Assembly: GCA_003478355.1 (NCBI GenBank)
Contig: QUFC01000049.1
Location: forward strand, 1-27,967
Reading direction: 5' to 3'
Source: Lachnospiraceae bacterium AM48-27BH
GTDB taxonomy: Bacteria; Bacillota; Clostridia; Lachnospirales; Lachnospiraceae
DNA length: 27,967 nucleotides
The position numbers and the translations under genes were made by a program. The notes below the pieces were generated by a model. The model saw only the letters and a list, made by a program, of their open reading frames with translations, was not told the origin of the DNA and ran no database searches. Below are positions 16,811-24,103 of the stretch, in pieces (position 1 is the stretch's first letter; each line of letters starts with the position of its first letter).

Positions 16811-18160
16811 TTATTCTAGTGATGTTTCTTTCCCCCGTTCCGGCTCTTTGTTCTGACGCAAAATGCTGTCAATATTCTGCTTGATAACATCATATTCCTT
16901 GACTTGCTTTTTCAACTTCCCATAGTCCGCATACAGAGCTTCTTTCTGTGCTTGGAGCTGTTCATATTCTGCTTGCAGCAAAGTAAGGTTCGGGAGTTTC
17001 TTTATGCCTGCCGTTTGTAGTGCCTTTGCCGCCGCTTCATGGAGGATTATTGCCCGTTCATGGTCTGCCCGGTATCTGTCCTTATTATTGGCTTTGCGGT
17101 ATGCGTCATAGTCAGGCTTTGTTTTCTGGTAGGTGGTAACATTCTTAATCAGCACCGCCATATCAGCAAGCCGTTTTTCGGCTGCCTTTAAGCTGTCCGC
17201 TGCCTGTTCACTTGCAGCCGTAATTTCCGAGATTTTGGCGGTCAAATCGGCGTACTGTTCAATCTTGTGTTCGGTAAGGAAATTCAATGTTTTTGCAGCC
17301 TGTTTCAGATTATGGATTTTCGCCCATTGTTCATAGCCTTTACTTTCCTGTGCCTTGATACAATTTTGAATATCAATCAACAGATTGATACCGCTGCGCT
17401 GCTGCTTTGGAGCTTTGACAGTGCGGGCGCGCGTTCCGCTGATACGTTCCCGTAACGCTTCCTCTGTGTAATCTGTACCGAGGGTTTTCAGACGGGTAAA
17501 TCGTTCCTGTCCCGGAGCGCGACAGGAAACATATTTCCCCGGTTTTATTTCATAGCCTGTCGCTTGCAACCGGGATAGTAATTCTTCAAAACTTGATACT
17601 TGAGGAATGAGTGCGTCCACCGCAATTTTAAGTTTGCCTTTCCAACTTGTCCCTGTCTTTTCGGCTTGATATTCCGCATAGCTTTTTCCTTTGCTGCCTT
17701 TCCCCGGAACGACCACAGACAGCCCATTTTCCCGGCATAGCCTGTCACTTATATTGCGTATGCCGTAATAGCTGCGCTTGTTGGAATTGTACTTGTGGTA
17801 ATCTACAAAATTTACCGCGCAAAAAATGATATGATTATGGATATGCCCCTTGTCAATATGCGTTGTTAATACATACTCATGCTGTCCCTTTGTAACTGCG
17901 TCGGCAAGTTGCCGCCCGATTTTATGTGCCTTTTCATAATCGACCTCTCCCGGTGCAAAGGACTGTATCAAATGGTGGGCTAAGTTGTTTCCCTTATCCA
18001 ACGCCTGCGCTATGGTAAATTCAAACTCAATATCTGCCGTTTCATAGCTGCACCCAAAAGAGGACACCAGTATTTTTTCATCGGTCTTATCCGGGTTCTG
18101 GATATAGTCAAGGGCTTTGCTCAACGTGCTTTTAATAGGCTTAATCTTTGTAACCGCCAT
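16811..18160 (-). CDS. mobA: MobA/VirD2-type relaxase (MOBP-like)
   Basis: This 449-residue relaxase nicks the ICE at oriT and stays covalently attached to the strand that is transferred. The N-terminal domain has the candidate nucleophile Tyr19 in KALDYIQNPDKT and the metal-binding histidine motif HIDKGHIHNH (His101, 106, 108 and 110). Residues ~270-440 form a long charged coiled coil with KAAEKRLADM and QKEALYADYGKLKKQ stretches. Its start overlaps the end of mobC by 40 nt, so the pair is translated together. The frame is intact. Confidence 0.93.
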   Translation of the reverse strand: MAVTKIKPIKSTLSKALDYIQNPDKTDEKILVSSFGCSYETADIEFEFTIAQALDKGNNLAHHLIQSFAPGEVDYEKAHKIGRQLADAVTKGQHEYVLTTHIDKGHIHNHIIFCAVNFVDYHKYNSNKRSYYGIRNISDRLCRENGLSVVVPGKGSKGKSYAEYQAEKTGTSWKGKLKIAVDALIPQVSSFEELLSRLQATGYEIKPGKYVSCRAPGQERFTRLKTLGTDYTEEALRERISGTRARTVKAPKQQRSGINLLIDIQNCIKAQESKGYEQWAKIHNLKQAAKTLNFLTEHKIEQYADLTAKISEITAASEQAADSLKAAEKRLADMAVLIKNVTTYQKTKPDYDAYRKANNKDRYRADHERAIILHEAAAKALQTAGIKKLPNLTLLQAEYEQLQAQKEALYADYGKLKKQVKEYDVIKQNIDSILRQNKEPERGKETSLE

Positions 18161-18450
18161 ATCTCCGCAAGCACCCCCTTTATTTCTTCCATGTCCTCTT
18201 GGTAGACGCTGCCCGTTGCATTGACACGCTTTGCAATCTGATTGATATTGACACCGATTTTCTGTATCTCTGCGGTCATAGCTTTTATGTCGGCATGGTC
18301 TACCTGTATGATGTAACCGTCAATGGCGATTTTCCGAAGATACGCCGCCATGTTCCGGGTAGGTATCAGTTTCATTTTTTCTGCAATCAAATCCCGTTCT
18401 TCCTCTGTCACATAAAACTTGATTTGTACGGTTCGTTTTCTGCCACTCAT
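18121..18450 (-). CDS. mobC: MobC-like relaxosome accessory protein
   Basis: This 109-residue protein starts at ATG 18450 (MSGRKRTVQIKFYVTEEERD), with GGAAAGGAG 11 nt upstream; the longer open frame to 18612 runs through the oriT-like module and is not coding. The N-terminus looks like a ribbon-helix-helix DNA-binding fold, and IGVNINQIAKRVN is the MobC signature region. MobC proteins bind oriT and help the relaxase melt and nick DNA. Position directly upstream of and overlapping mobA, and directly downstream of the oriT candidate, fits this role. Confidence 0.9.
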   Translation of the reverse strand: MSGRKRTVQIKFYVTEEERDLIAEKMKLIPTRNMAAYLRKIAIDGYIIQVDHADIKAMTAEIQKIGVNINQIAKRVNATGSVYQEDMEEIKGVLAEIWRLQRLSLLKAR

Positions 18451-18475
18451 GCGCTTATCGCTCCTTTCCGTTCCG

Positions 18476-18551
18476 AGGGTTTGGGACACTTCCCAACAAG
18501 CAATTTTGCAGGGCAAATACGGAAGTGGGTACTCACTTCCTATGCTTGCTA
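18476..18551 (-). other. oriT: Candidate oriT upstream of mobC
   Basis: Read on the minus strand it contains GGAAGTG/CACTTCC (within 18518-18551), a TTTGC/GCAAA mini-hairpin, and GCTTGTTGGGA with TCCCAAACCCT (18476-18504), ending 25 nt before mobC. Stacked inverted repeats directly upstream of mobC-mobA are the standard place for oriT in this relaxase class. A related module lies at 11278-11376 in the opposite orientation. The nic position cannot be fixed by eye. Confidence 0.7.
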
Positions 18552-18621
18552 AGAAACTTATCCCTACACTACCTACAACACTTGAAAAGGCAAAAATGAC
18601 GGGATTTTTCAAAAATTTTGC

Positions 18622-18649
18622 AAAAAAAGACGCCGCAGGCTGCGACGCT
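18622..18649 (-). terminator. Terminator after the XRE regulator gene
   Basis: On the minus strand GCGTCGCA and TGCGGCGT pair (G-U pairs allowed) around a 3-nt loop, followed by a seven-T run. It would stop transcription of the regulator before oriT and mobC. Confidence 0.7.
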
Positions 18650-18683
18650 CCAATCTATCTTATGCAGACAAAACGAGGGAACT

Positions 18684-19042
18684 TCATTCCCCCGCTTCGT
18701 CGTTTTCGGCTTCCTCTATTCCTTTGGCAGTAGCGGACATGATTTTCAAGTCCTTTTCGCTCATGCTGTCGAGCATGGTATCAAGTTGGCGGCGGCGTGT
18801 GGACTTTCTTGTTCCTTTTCGGGAAAAAAGAACTGGTCTACCGACACGTCAAGCAGCGTGACAAGCTCATACAAAATCTGTAAACTTGGGTGCTGCCCGC
18901 TGTTCTCAATGGACGCGATATATCGGGGCGCAATGTTCAGCGTGTCCGCTAACTGATTGCGTGATAAGCCCTTTGCTTTTCTTGCCGCTTTGATAGCCTT
19001 TCCGAAAGCCTTAAAATCAAACTTCTCTTTGCTCTGTTTCAT
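18684..19042 (-). CDS. XRE-family helix-turn-helix regulator (frameshifted)
   Basis: The start is MKQSKEKFDFKAFGKAIKAA, with the helix-turn-helix LSRNQLADTLNIAPRYIASI at about 30-50, then a VDQFFFPEKEQE segment. As sequenced the frame continues wrongly to a stop near 18761. One missing A in the AAA run (18805-18807, TTT on the plus strand) explains this: the restored frame reads KSTRRRQLDTMLDSMSEKDL and ends at 18684-18686, giving about 119 residues. The regulator lies next to the mobilisation genes and is probably a transfer or cargo repressor. The start is uncertain: TTG 19057 and ATG 19048 are also in frame, and no strong ribosome site is present. Confidence 0.8.
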
Positions 19043-19147
19043 AATCATTTCACCCAACTACATTGTATATTTCATCTCCCTTGCAAGATATGAGTACACA
19101 CATCATAGTATGGATAGAAATAGAGCATATTATTTGCAGCAAAGGTC

Positions 19148-19176
19148 TTGTCACAAATTTTTTAATAAGTTAAAGT
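19148..19176 (+). promoter_or_regulatory. Probable promoter of the AraC/exporter cargo
   Basis: TTGTCA (19148-19153), a 17-nt spacer, and TAAAGT (19171-19176). It lies 75 nt upstream of the AraC-type regulator gene and diverges from the XRE gene. The -10 is weak (4/6), consistent with an activator-dependent promoter. Confidence 0.45.
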
Positions 19177-19250
19177 TTACAAAAGAGGACATGAAAAGAG
19201 AGGAATATAATTTCAGATTTCGATAGAATTATGGCGAGGAGGTAAGAGTA

Positions 19251-20120
19251 ATGAAATGGTTGGAAAATTTAAGCAATGCCATTGAGTATATAGAAAGTAA
19301 TTTGGATAAAGACATATCCATAGACGCAGCCGCTCAAATTGCGTGTTGTTCCGCCTATTATTTTCAACGTGTATTTACATACGTTGCTGGAATATCTTTA
19401 AGTGAATACATACGTCGTCGCAGAATGTCACAGGCTGCTTTTGAATTACAGAAATCGGATAAAAAAGTTTTGGATATAGCATTGAAATATGGTTATTCTT
19501 CTCCCACAGCTTTTAACAGAGCGTTTCAAAGTGTGCATGGAATAACACCAGTTGCTGCTAAAAATATGGGTAGCGTTCTAAATGCTTATCCACCAATAAG
19601 ATTTTCTGTCAAGATTACAGGAGGAACAGCTATGTCATATCGAATTACAGAAAAAGCAGCTATGCGTATTGTTGGTATTCGTATTCCATTAGTTGCGGAT
19701 ATGGAAGAAAATCAAAAGGTAGTTCCCGAATTTTGGAAAAAGGCTTTAGAAAATAATTATCTTCCTAAAATCATAGAGCTTACCAATCAAGAGCCGGGTG
19801 GTATCTTAGGGGTTACGGTATATGAAAATCCACAAGAGATTTTTTACTATATTGCTGCTTCAACAACCGAAGCAATTTCCCAAAATATGTTTGAATATGA
19901 AATACCTGCGTCTACATGGGTTATCTTTGAAAACGACGGACATTTTAAGGAAGATGTTCAAAATGTTTTCAAACGTTTCTATACAGAATGGCTTCCGTTT
20001 TCGGGATATGAATATGCCGGATTGCCAGACTTAGAAGTATATCCAGTTATGCCGGGAAAACCGCTAAATGGTCATTCCGAAGTGTGGATTGGAATTAAAA
20101 AAGAAAAGAAAGAGGACTAA
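19251..20120 (+). CDS. AraC-family regulator with GyrI-like effector domain
   Basis: This 289-residue protein has an N-terminal AraC double helix-turn-helix (residues 1-105; [20 protein letters not shown] and [20 protein letters not shown]) and a C-terminal GyrI/Rob-like effector domain (about 125-285, with [12 protein letters not shown] and WIGIKK). This order, as in Rob, BmrR-like and SoxS-related activators, is typical of regulators that sense drugs and switch on exporters. GAGGAGG lies upstream of the ATG. The ABC exporter is encoded immediately downstream, so self- and exporter activation is likely. The gene is AT-rich relative to the ICE backbone. Confidence 0.9.
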   Translation: MKWLENLSNAIEYIESNLDKDISIDAAAQIACCSAYYFQRVFTYVAGISLSEYIRRRRMSQAAFELQKSDKKVLDIALKYGYSSPTAFNRAFQSVHGITPVAAKNMGSVLNAYPPIRFSVKITGGTAMSYRITEKAAMRIVGIRIPLVADMEENQKVVPEFWKKALENNYLPKIIELTNQEPGGILGVTVYENPQEIFYYIAASTTEAISQNMFEYEIPASTWVIFENDGHFKEDVQNVFKRFYTEWLPFSGYEYAGLPDLEVYPVMPGKPLNGHSEVWIGIKKEKKED

Positions 20121-20124
20121 TGAA

Positions 20125-20580
20125 ATGAATTATACCATTGAACTCAAAGATATTGAGCCTATTCGAGTAGCATACATGAAATATAAAGGCATTGCCACAG
20201 AAGCAAATAAAGTTTTTCCTAATGTGTTTAAGGCTATTCGAGGAAAATCAAACGGCGCACCATTTTTCAATTTTATTTCTATGAACTCTGAAACCAAAAC
20301 AGGGGAAATAGAGTTATGTGTTCCGACAGCGGAAACGCCAAACGGAAACGGAGTTGAAGTGAAAGAAATCCCGCGTGTAAAAGCAATATGCGTTACTCAT
20401 ATCGGCTCTTATGAAACTTTAGGTGCGGCATATATCGCCATTGATGAATATGCAGCTAATCACAAACTGAAACTTTTGCCACCATTTCGAGAAGTATATA
20501 TTAAAGGACCGGGAATGTTTTTGAAAGGAAACCCCGATAAGTACGTTACAGAAATTGTTTTCCCAATAGAGGGAGAATAA
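20125..20580 (+). CDS. Stand-alone GyrI-like small-molecule-binding protein
   Basis: This 151-residue protein starts [20 protein letters not shown] and contains the GyrI/SbmC-type features [29 protein letters not shown] and a C-terminal YVTEIVFPI strand. GyrI-like domains bind diverse small molecules, and some stand-alone members sequester or hydrolyse toxic compounds. The ATG at 20125 follows AAAGAGG; the gap to the AraC gene is 4 nt and to the ATPase gene 3 nt, so all are one operon. It may be a drug sink or a co-sensor for the exporter. Confidence 0.82.
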   Translation: MNYTIELKDIEPIRVAYMKYKGIATEANKVFPNVFKAIRGKSNGAPFFNFISMNSETKTGEIELCVPTAETPNGNGVEVKEIPRVKAICVTHIGSYETLGAAYIAIDEYAANHKLKLLPPFREVYIKGPGMFLKGNPDKYVTEIVFPIEGE

Positions 20581-20583
20581 TTT

Positions 20584-21534
20584 ATGTACGCTATCCAAAT
20601 TAAAAACGTAGTAAAAGAATACAAAAATGGCGTTCAAGCACTTTCCGGTCTGAATTTGACTGTTAAGCAAGGGGAGCTTTTTTCATTGTTGGGTCAGAAT
20701 GGAGCAGGCAAATCTACGCTAATACGAATACTTACCACATACCTAAAGCCAACTTCCGGTCATATTGTAATGTTTGGGAAAGACATTGAAAAAGAAGCGA
20801 CTACCATTCGTACAGAAATTGCTTGTGTTTCACAGCAGACTTCTATTGATACCTACCTGTCATTGGAAGAAAATATGCTTTTTCAGAGCCGATTATATAA
20901 AATACCAAAAGCCGAAGCATTTGACCGCATGGAAAAACTGATTGTAGCATTTGATCTGGAACAATACAGAAAATACCCTGTATCTTCTTATTCCGGCGGC
21001 GTAAAAAGACGACTGGATATTGCCCTTAATATGATGACAAATCCGAAATTACTGTTTTTGGACGAGCCAACAGTCGGCATGGATATACAGTCAAGACGAC
21101 TTATGTGGGAAATGATAAACAAAATCCGTAATGATTTTGGAACAACTATATTTCTTACAACACACTATCTTGAAGAAGCCGATAATTTGAGCAATACAAT
21201 TTGTATTATGAAAGATGGAAAGGAAGTAATTCAAGGAACACCTTTTGACTTACGTTCTTATCTTAGACAAGATAATGTGCAAATTCATTTTACTAATGCG
21301 GCTATTCTTAAACAATATATGTCAAAATTAAAAGAACATTTTGGCGAGCAAGAGTTGTATGTTAAGAATACGACCTTAATTGTTCATACGCATAATGGTA
21401 AAAATGATATGGAAAAAGCCATTTATTTCCTTTTGCAAAGGAACATTCCTTTTATCGGGATAGAAGTCGCACAGCCAACTTTGGAAGATGTATTTTTACG
21501 TTTAACTTCTAAAAGCGAGGGGAATAGCCTATGA
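20584..21534 (+). CDS. ABC exporter ATP-binding protein (DrrA-like)
   Basis: This 316-residue ATPase has Walker A GQNGAGKST (37-45), the signature YSGGVKRR (136-143), Walker B LLFLDEP (156-162) with the D-loop GMD, and the H-loop histidine in LTTHYLEEAD. The C-terminal extension with EVAQPTLEDVFLRLT is characteristic of the DrrA/daunorubicin-resistance type of ABC-2 exporters. It powers the permease encoded next, whose ATG overlaps its stop (ATGA). The substrate is unknown; the upstream drug-sensing genes suggest an antibiotic or peptide. Confidence 0.92.
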   Translation: MYAIQIKNVVKEYKNGVQALSGLNLTVKQGELFSLLGQNGAGKSTLIRILTTYLKPTSGHIVMFGKDIEKEATTIRTEIACVSQQTSIDTYLSLEENMLFQSRLYKIPKAEAFDRMEKLIVAFDLEQYRKYPVSSYSGGVKRRLDIALNMMTNPKLLFLDEPTVGMDIQSRRLMWEMINKIRNDFGTTIFLTTHYLEEADNLSNTICIMKDGKEVIQGTPFDLRSYLRQDNVQIHFTNAAILKQYMSKLKEHFGEQELYVKNTTLIVHTHNGKNDMEKAIYFLLQRNIPFIGIEVAQPTLEDVFLRLTSKSEGNSL

Positions 21535-22285
21535 GTATCTTTACTATATTGAAAAGAAATATGAAGTGGCGTTTCCATAATGCTTTTACAATCGTAATCA
21601 CAATCTTACAACCGCTTTTATGGTTAGTCCTTTATAGTGCTGTTGCCGGACAAGCCATGAAAAATACAGGGATAAGTAATTATACAGGCTATATTTTGCC
21701 CGGATTGATTGTATTAGTAAGCTTTTCAGCTTGCAGTAGTAGCGGGATTATGAATTATATGATGAAAGCTGACGGGAGCTTTTACCGTATTTTGATTGCG
21801 CCTATTAAACGCAGTTCAATTATTTTAGGACAGCTTTTGGAAGCCGTTATTTGTACATTTCTTGAAGTAGGAATTATGAGCGTTGTGAGCCTGCTATTCT
21901 CTGTTAATCCACAAATCAATTTAATTGCGTTATTACTAATATTGATTTTGGTATTTTTAACAGCGTTTTCAATGGCGGGGCTTGCATATGGTATTAGTCT
22001 TATTTTGCCCAACGAAGTCATGTATGAAACAGTAATGAACGCAATAGTGTTGCCTATCTTTTTTTGAGCAATGCTCTGTTTCCGGTAGACGGTATCAAAG
22101 GTGTGTTAGCTTTTATTATTAACATCAATCCATTTACTCACGTTATTGGCGCGATACGTTCTCTGCTTTTATATGGAACGATAGATATTGCAAATTACCT
22201 GTTTGTAGTATCTCTATTCGTACTAATTGCAATCATAAGCTTTGGGTGGGCGTTCTATCGCTTAAACAAAGAAATGAATTTATAA
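21531..22285 (+). CDS. ABC-2 type exporter permease (frameshifted)
   Basis: This DrrB-like permease of about 251 residues pairs with the preceding ATPase. Hydrophobic segments include NAFTIVITILQPLLWLVLYS, the GYILPGLIVLVSFSA region, the CTFLEVGIMSVVSLLF segment, LIALLLILILVFLTAFSM, and C-terminal helices after INPFTHVIGAIRSLLLYG. The frame breaks in a run of seven T at 22059-22065: the first part stops after VLPIFF, and the expected continuation LSNALFPVDGIKG lies in the next frame. An eighth T restores one ORF to 22285. Start ATG 21531 is coupled to the ATPase stop. Confidence 0.88.
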
Positions 22286-22368
22286 ATACAGAGCTGCCTA
22301 ACGGTAAATAAAAAAAACCGTTGTTTGGTGGCAAAGTTTTCATGCACCCAACAGAATATCAATAACCT

Positions 22369-22412
22369 AACGGCGGTTTTGAAATAACAATCAAAACCGC
22401 CGTTTTCTTTTT
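22369..22412 (+). terminator. Strong terminator of the exporter operon
   Basis: AACGGCGGTTTTGA (22369-22382) pairs perfectly over 14 bp with TCAAAACCGCCGTT (22391-22404), followed by TTCTTTTTC. Confidence 0.92.
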
Positions 22413-22485
22413 CAAAATGGAAATACGGAGGGCGTGTTAAAGTCACCCATTTTTAAGGACATGGCGGTATCAAGGAGGTACTGTT

Positions 22486-22575
22486 GTGTCCTTTTTTATT
22501 GTTGCCGGACGACCTGATTTATCAAAAAAAGTTTATGCTCAACAACGGGATATTCCGGCTATGTGGGTGAGCTAA
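22486..22575 (+). CDS. Possible 29-codon leader ORF upstream of the sigma factor
   Basis: AAGGAGG (22472-22478) precedes GTG 22486, and the frame reads MSFFIVAGRPDLSKKVYAQQ then RDIPAMWVS. A terminator hairpin follows 31 nt after its stop. A short translated ORF before a terminator and then a regulator gene is the layout of transcriptional attenuation, as in the tet(M) leader of Tn916. A TTG at 22484 opens another short frame from the same site, so the frame choice is uncertain. Confidence 0.35.
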   Translation: MSFFIVAGRPDLSKKVYAQQRDIPAMWVS

Positions 22576-22606
22576 AAACTCATATATATGCTTGCAATAT
22601 TTCCTT

Positions 22607-22642
22607 TGCGCCTGTCTGCGTTCTGCGGGCAGGCGCATTTTG
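22607..22642 (+). terminator. Terminator or attenuator before the sigma factor gene
   Basis: TGCGCCTGTCTGC (22607-22619) pairs with GCGGGCAGGCGCA (22625-22637) allowing two G-U pairs, loop GTTCT, followed by TTTTGTCG. The T tract is modest. It lies between the leader ORF and the sigma factor gene. Confidence 0.65.
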
Positions 22643-22739
22643 TCGTTTAGGAAAAACTTTTTCAAAAATTTTCTCTGAATGTTTGGCATTTTCCCCGCGC
22701 CATTTGTTGAGGGGTTACGAAAGGGGAAATCATCACCCG

Positions 22740-22765
22740 CTTTCGCGGTTGCGAAAGGAGGTGAT
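22740..22765 (+). promoter_or_regulatory. Extended ribosome site overlapped by a hairpin
   Basis: AAAGGAGGTGAT (22754-22765) matches the full 16S anti-SD. CTTTCGC (22740-22746) and GCGAAAG (22751-22757) form a perfect 7-bp stem with loop GGTT that covers the first four bases of the site. Confidence 0.6.
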
Positions 22766-22768
22766 ACC

Positions 22769-23206
22769 ATGAATGAACCTAATCGTACCCAGTGGCAAAT
22801 CCGATGTGCTTTTAACGGGTTTTGCAAGCGGACGTTGAAGAATGAAGCTATCAACGCCCACGGGGAAATCAAAAGGCGGCAGCTACAAGAAGTTTCGTTT
22901 TCTGACCTAACTCCGCAAGAGGAAAATCAGCTTTACACCTACGACGCTTACTTTGAACATGATGAAGCTGAAAAATCCTTTTGTGTGGCAGGCAAGGAAA
23001 TAACTGCGAAGCTGCTTGCCGAAGCCCTGCACAGCTTGCCGGACGACAAACGAGAAGCCGTATTGCTGTACTACTTTTTTGAAATGAACGACGCGGAAAT
23101 TGCAAAGCTCCGTGATGTTCCGAGAAGCACAATACAGTATCGGCGTACAAGCTCTTTTGAACTGTTAAAACGCTATTTGGAGGAACGCGCCTATGACTGC
23201 ACATAA
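22769..23206 (+). CDS. ICE-encoded sigma-70-family factor (Tn916 Orf7-like)
   Basis: This 145-residue protein starts MNEPNRTQWQIRCAFNGFCK. An N-terminal helical part corresponds to region 2, a middle linker contains DLTPQEENQLYTYD, and region 4 is clear: ALHSLPDDKREAVLLYYFFE then MNDAEIAKLRDVPRSTIQYR, a helix-turn-helix for the -35 box. Similar small sigma-like proteins are encoded by Tn916 and Tn1549 and regulate excision or transfer genes. The ATG at 22769 follows a perfect SD; the longer frame from 22679 is not needed. It overlaps the next gene by 14 nt. Confidence 0.87.
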   Translation: MNEPNRTQWQIRCAFNGFCKRTLKNEAINAHGEIKRRQLQEVSFSDLTPQEENQLYTYDAYFEHDEAEKSFCVAGKEITAKLLAEALHSLPDDKREAVLLYYFFEMNDAEIAKLRDVPRSTIQYRRTSSFELLKRYLEERAYDCT

Positions 23207-23444
23207 TGGTAACACCGAACAGGACGAACGCGGCTTGTTACCGTACCCGGTAATCATAGCCGCAACAAAAGGCGACCCGGAAGCTATGAAGATTGTCGTA
23301 CAACATTACGAAAGCTACATAGCGTCCCTGTCTATGCGGAAGCTCATTGACGAGCGCGGTAATACTTACTATGGCATAGACGAGGACATACGCGACTGTT
23401 TACGGTCAAAGCTCATGCGGGCTGTCCTTTCATTCAAGGTATAA
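23193..23444 (+). CDS. HTH_16-type regulator (Tn916 Orf8-like)
   Basis: This 83-residue protein starts MTAHNGNTEQDERGLLPYPV. The phrase PVIIAATKGDPEAMKIVVQH is the hallmark of the helix-turn-helix family HTH_16 of conjugative transposons, and the rest (YESYIASLSMRKL, then DEDIRDCLRSKLMRAVLSF) is the usual C-terminal half. It is translationally coupled to the sigma factor. The family is assumed to act in ICE gene regulation with the sigma-like partner. Confidence 0.87.
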   Translation: MTAHNGNTEQDERGLLPYPVIIAATKGDPEAMKIVVQHYESYIASLSMRKLIDERGNTYYGIDEDIRDCLRSKLMRAVLSFKV

Positions 23445-23881
23445 GGTAGACCCGGCAGCGTCCCCCCTTTCCGCTGCCTATCTCTATCCTGCCTTTTTGT
23501 TCCTTGACAAAGAAAGCGACGCAAGATAACGGCGACGCAGCATAGGGCAAATCAGATACGTTCCTCTTGCGCCGAGCCATACGGCGGGTGCGCCATGACT
23601 TCCTACTGGGAATGAGCGACCAACACCGCGCCGTGAAATAAGTGTAGCAGCTTATGGGCGACAACACGCAAGATACATAATGATACTCCCTTATAGCCAT
23701 AGTCCGAGCGTTCAAAGCGTCGCAGGCAATGGGTAGGGCTGTGCGAGAACCGCGCAGGGGTGAAACTCCCGTGAGATTGCAGCTAACAATCGTCTGATTA
23801 AAGCTCTCTTTTTTATGTTGTAATAGTGGACTTGCCGCTATTCATATAGTGTATTAGCCATTTCTGAAAGGGGGCTAAACA
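23445..23881 (+). other. 437-nt gene-free region with many short inverted repeats (possible structured RNA)
   Basis: I find no convincing ORF. Visible elements: CGCCG/CGGCG around AGCCATA (near 23571-23586), ATAAG/CTTAT (near 23637-23655), CTGTGCG/CGCGCAG with loop AGAAC (near 23739-23757), GGGG/CCC around TGAAACT next to it, GATTG/CAATC (near 23775-23792), and a TTTTTT run at 23809-23814. GCGACGC near 23516 is complementary to GCGTCGC near 23717, so the whole could close on itself. It ends where the ICE integration module begins. Confidence 0.45.
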
Positions 23882-24031
23882 TTGGAAAAAGTACAAAACC
23901 CTATACCTATTTGTAAGAGTGTTTTCAAAAGCGGCGAAAACACTACTTCTAAAATGCAGTTCACAAAGACGTGGATTGAAATGATAAATAAAATTGAGAA
24001 AGGCAAAGTTGTAAACTTTTCTAAAAGATAA
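23882..24031 (+). CDS. 49-codon ORF upstream of the integrase (candidate directionality or accessory factor)
   Basis: The frame starts at TTG 23882 with AAGGGGG 7-8 nt upstream and reads MEKVQNPIPICKSVFKSGEN, then SKMQFTKTWIEMINKIEKGK and VVNFSKR. It is basic and partly helical (TKTWIEMINKIEKG). I do not recognise the family. It is the only gene-like feature between the HTH_16 gene and the serine recombinase, the place where small excision or directionality factors are often found. It could also be a chance frame, though ribosome site and composition argue for coding. Confidence 0.55.
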   Translation: MEKVQNPIPICKSVFKSGENTTSKMQFTKTWIEMINKIEKGKVVNFSKR

Positions 24032-24033
24032 TG

Positions 24034-24078
24034 ACAAGCCATTTTTGTTGTGGTACGATTACAACAGAAATGGCTTGT
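24034..24078 (+). repeat. Long inverted repeat before the recombinase gene
   Basis: ACAAGCCATTT (24034-24044) pairs with AAATGGCTTGT (24068-24078), and TGTTGT pairs with ACAACA inside, leaving a short loop. No T run follows, so it is not a typical terminator. It ends 11 nt before the recombinase ribosome site and may control its expression or bind protein. Confidence 0.65.
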
Positions 24079-24103
24079 TCTATCTCTTGGAGGAGATACG
24101 AAC

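Noticed and set aside
18451..18612. N-terminal extension of MobC to 18612
   Set aside because: It would translate the oriT-like hairpins; the ATG at 18450 has a good ribosome site and gives the standard MobC start.
18957..19226. Plus-strand ORF of 89 codons overlapping the XRE start and the promoter region
   Set aside because: Begins antisense to the regulator, has no ribosome site and runs across the promoter of the AraC gene.
997..22065. Programmed -1 or +1 frameshifting at the broken genes
   Set aside because: No slippery heptamer with a downstream pseudoknot at most sites, and the families are not known to use it; the shared homopolymer pattern points to base loss.
22290..22368. Terminator formed by AACGGT and ACCGTT near 22296-22316
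   Set aside because: Short stem with a long A-rich loop; the 14-bp hairpin at 22369 is the far better terminator.
23434..23715. Minus-strand ORF of 93 codons in the gene-free stretch
   Set aside because: No ribosome site, Arg/Cys/Ser-rich composition typical of chance frames, and no family resemblance.
23445..23881. Group II intron or known riboswitch in the gene-free stretch
   Set aside because: I looked for a domain V-like hairpin, intron boundaries and cores of the cobalamin, TPP and c-di-GMP classes and saw none.
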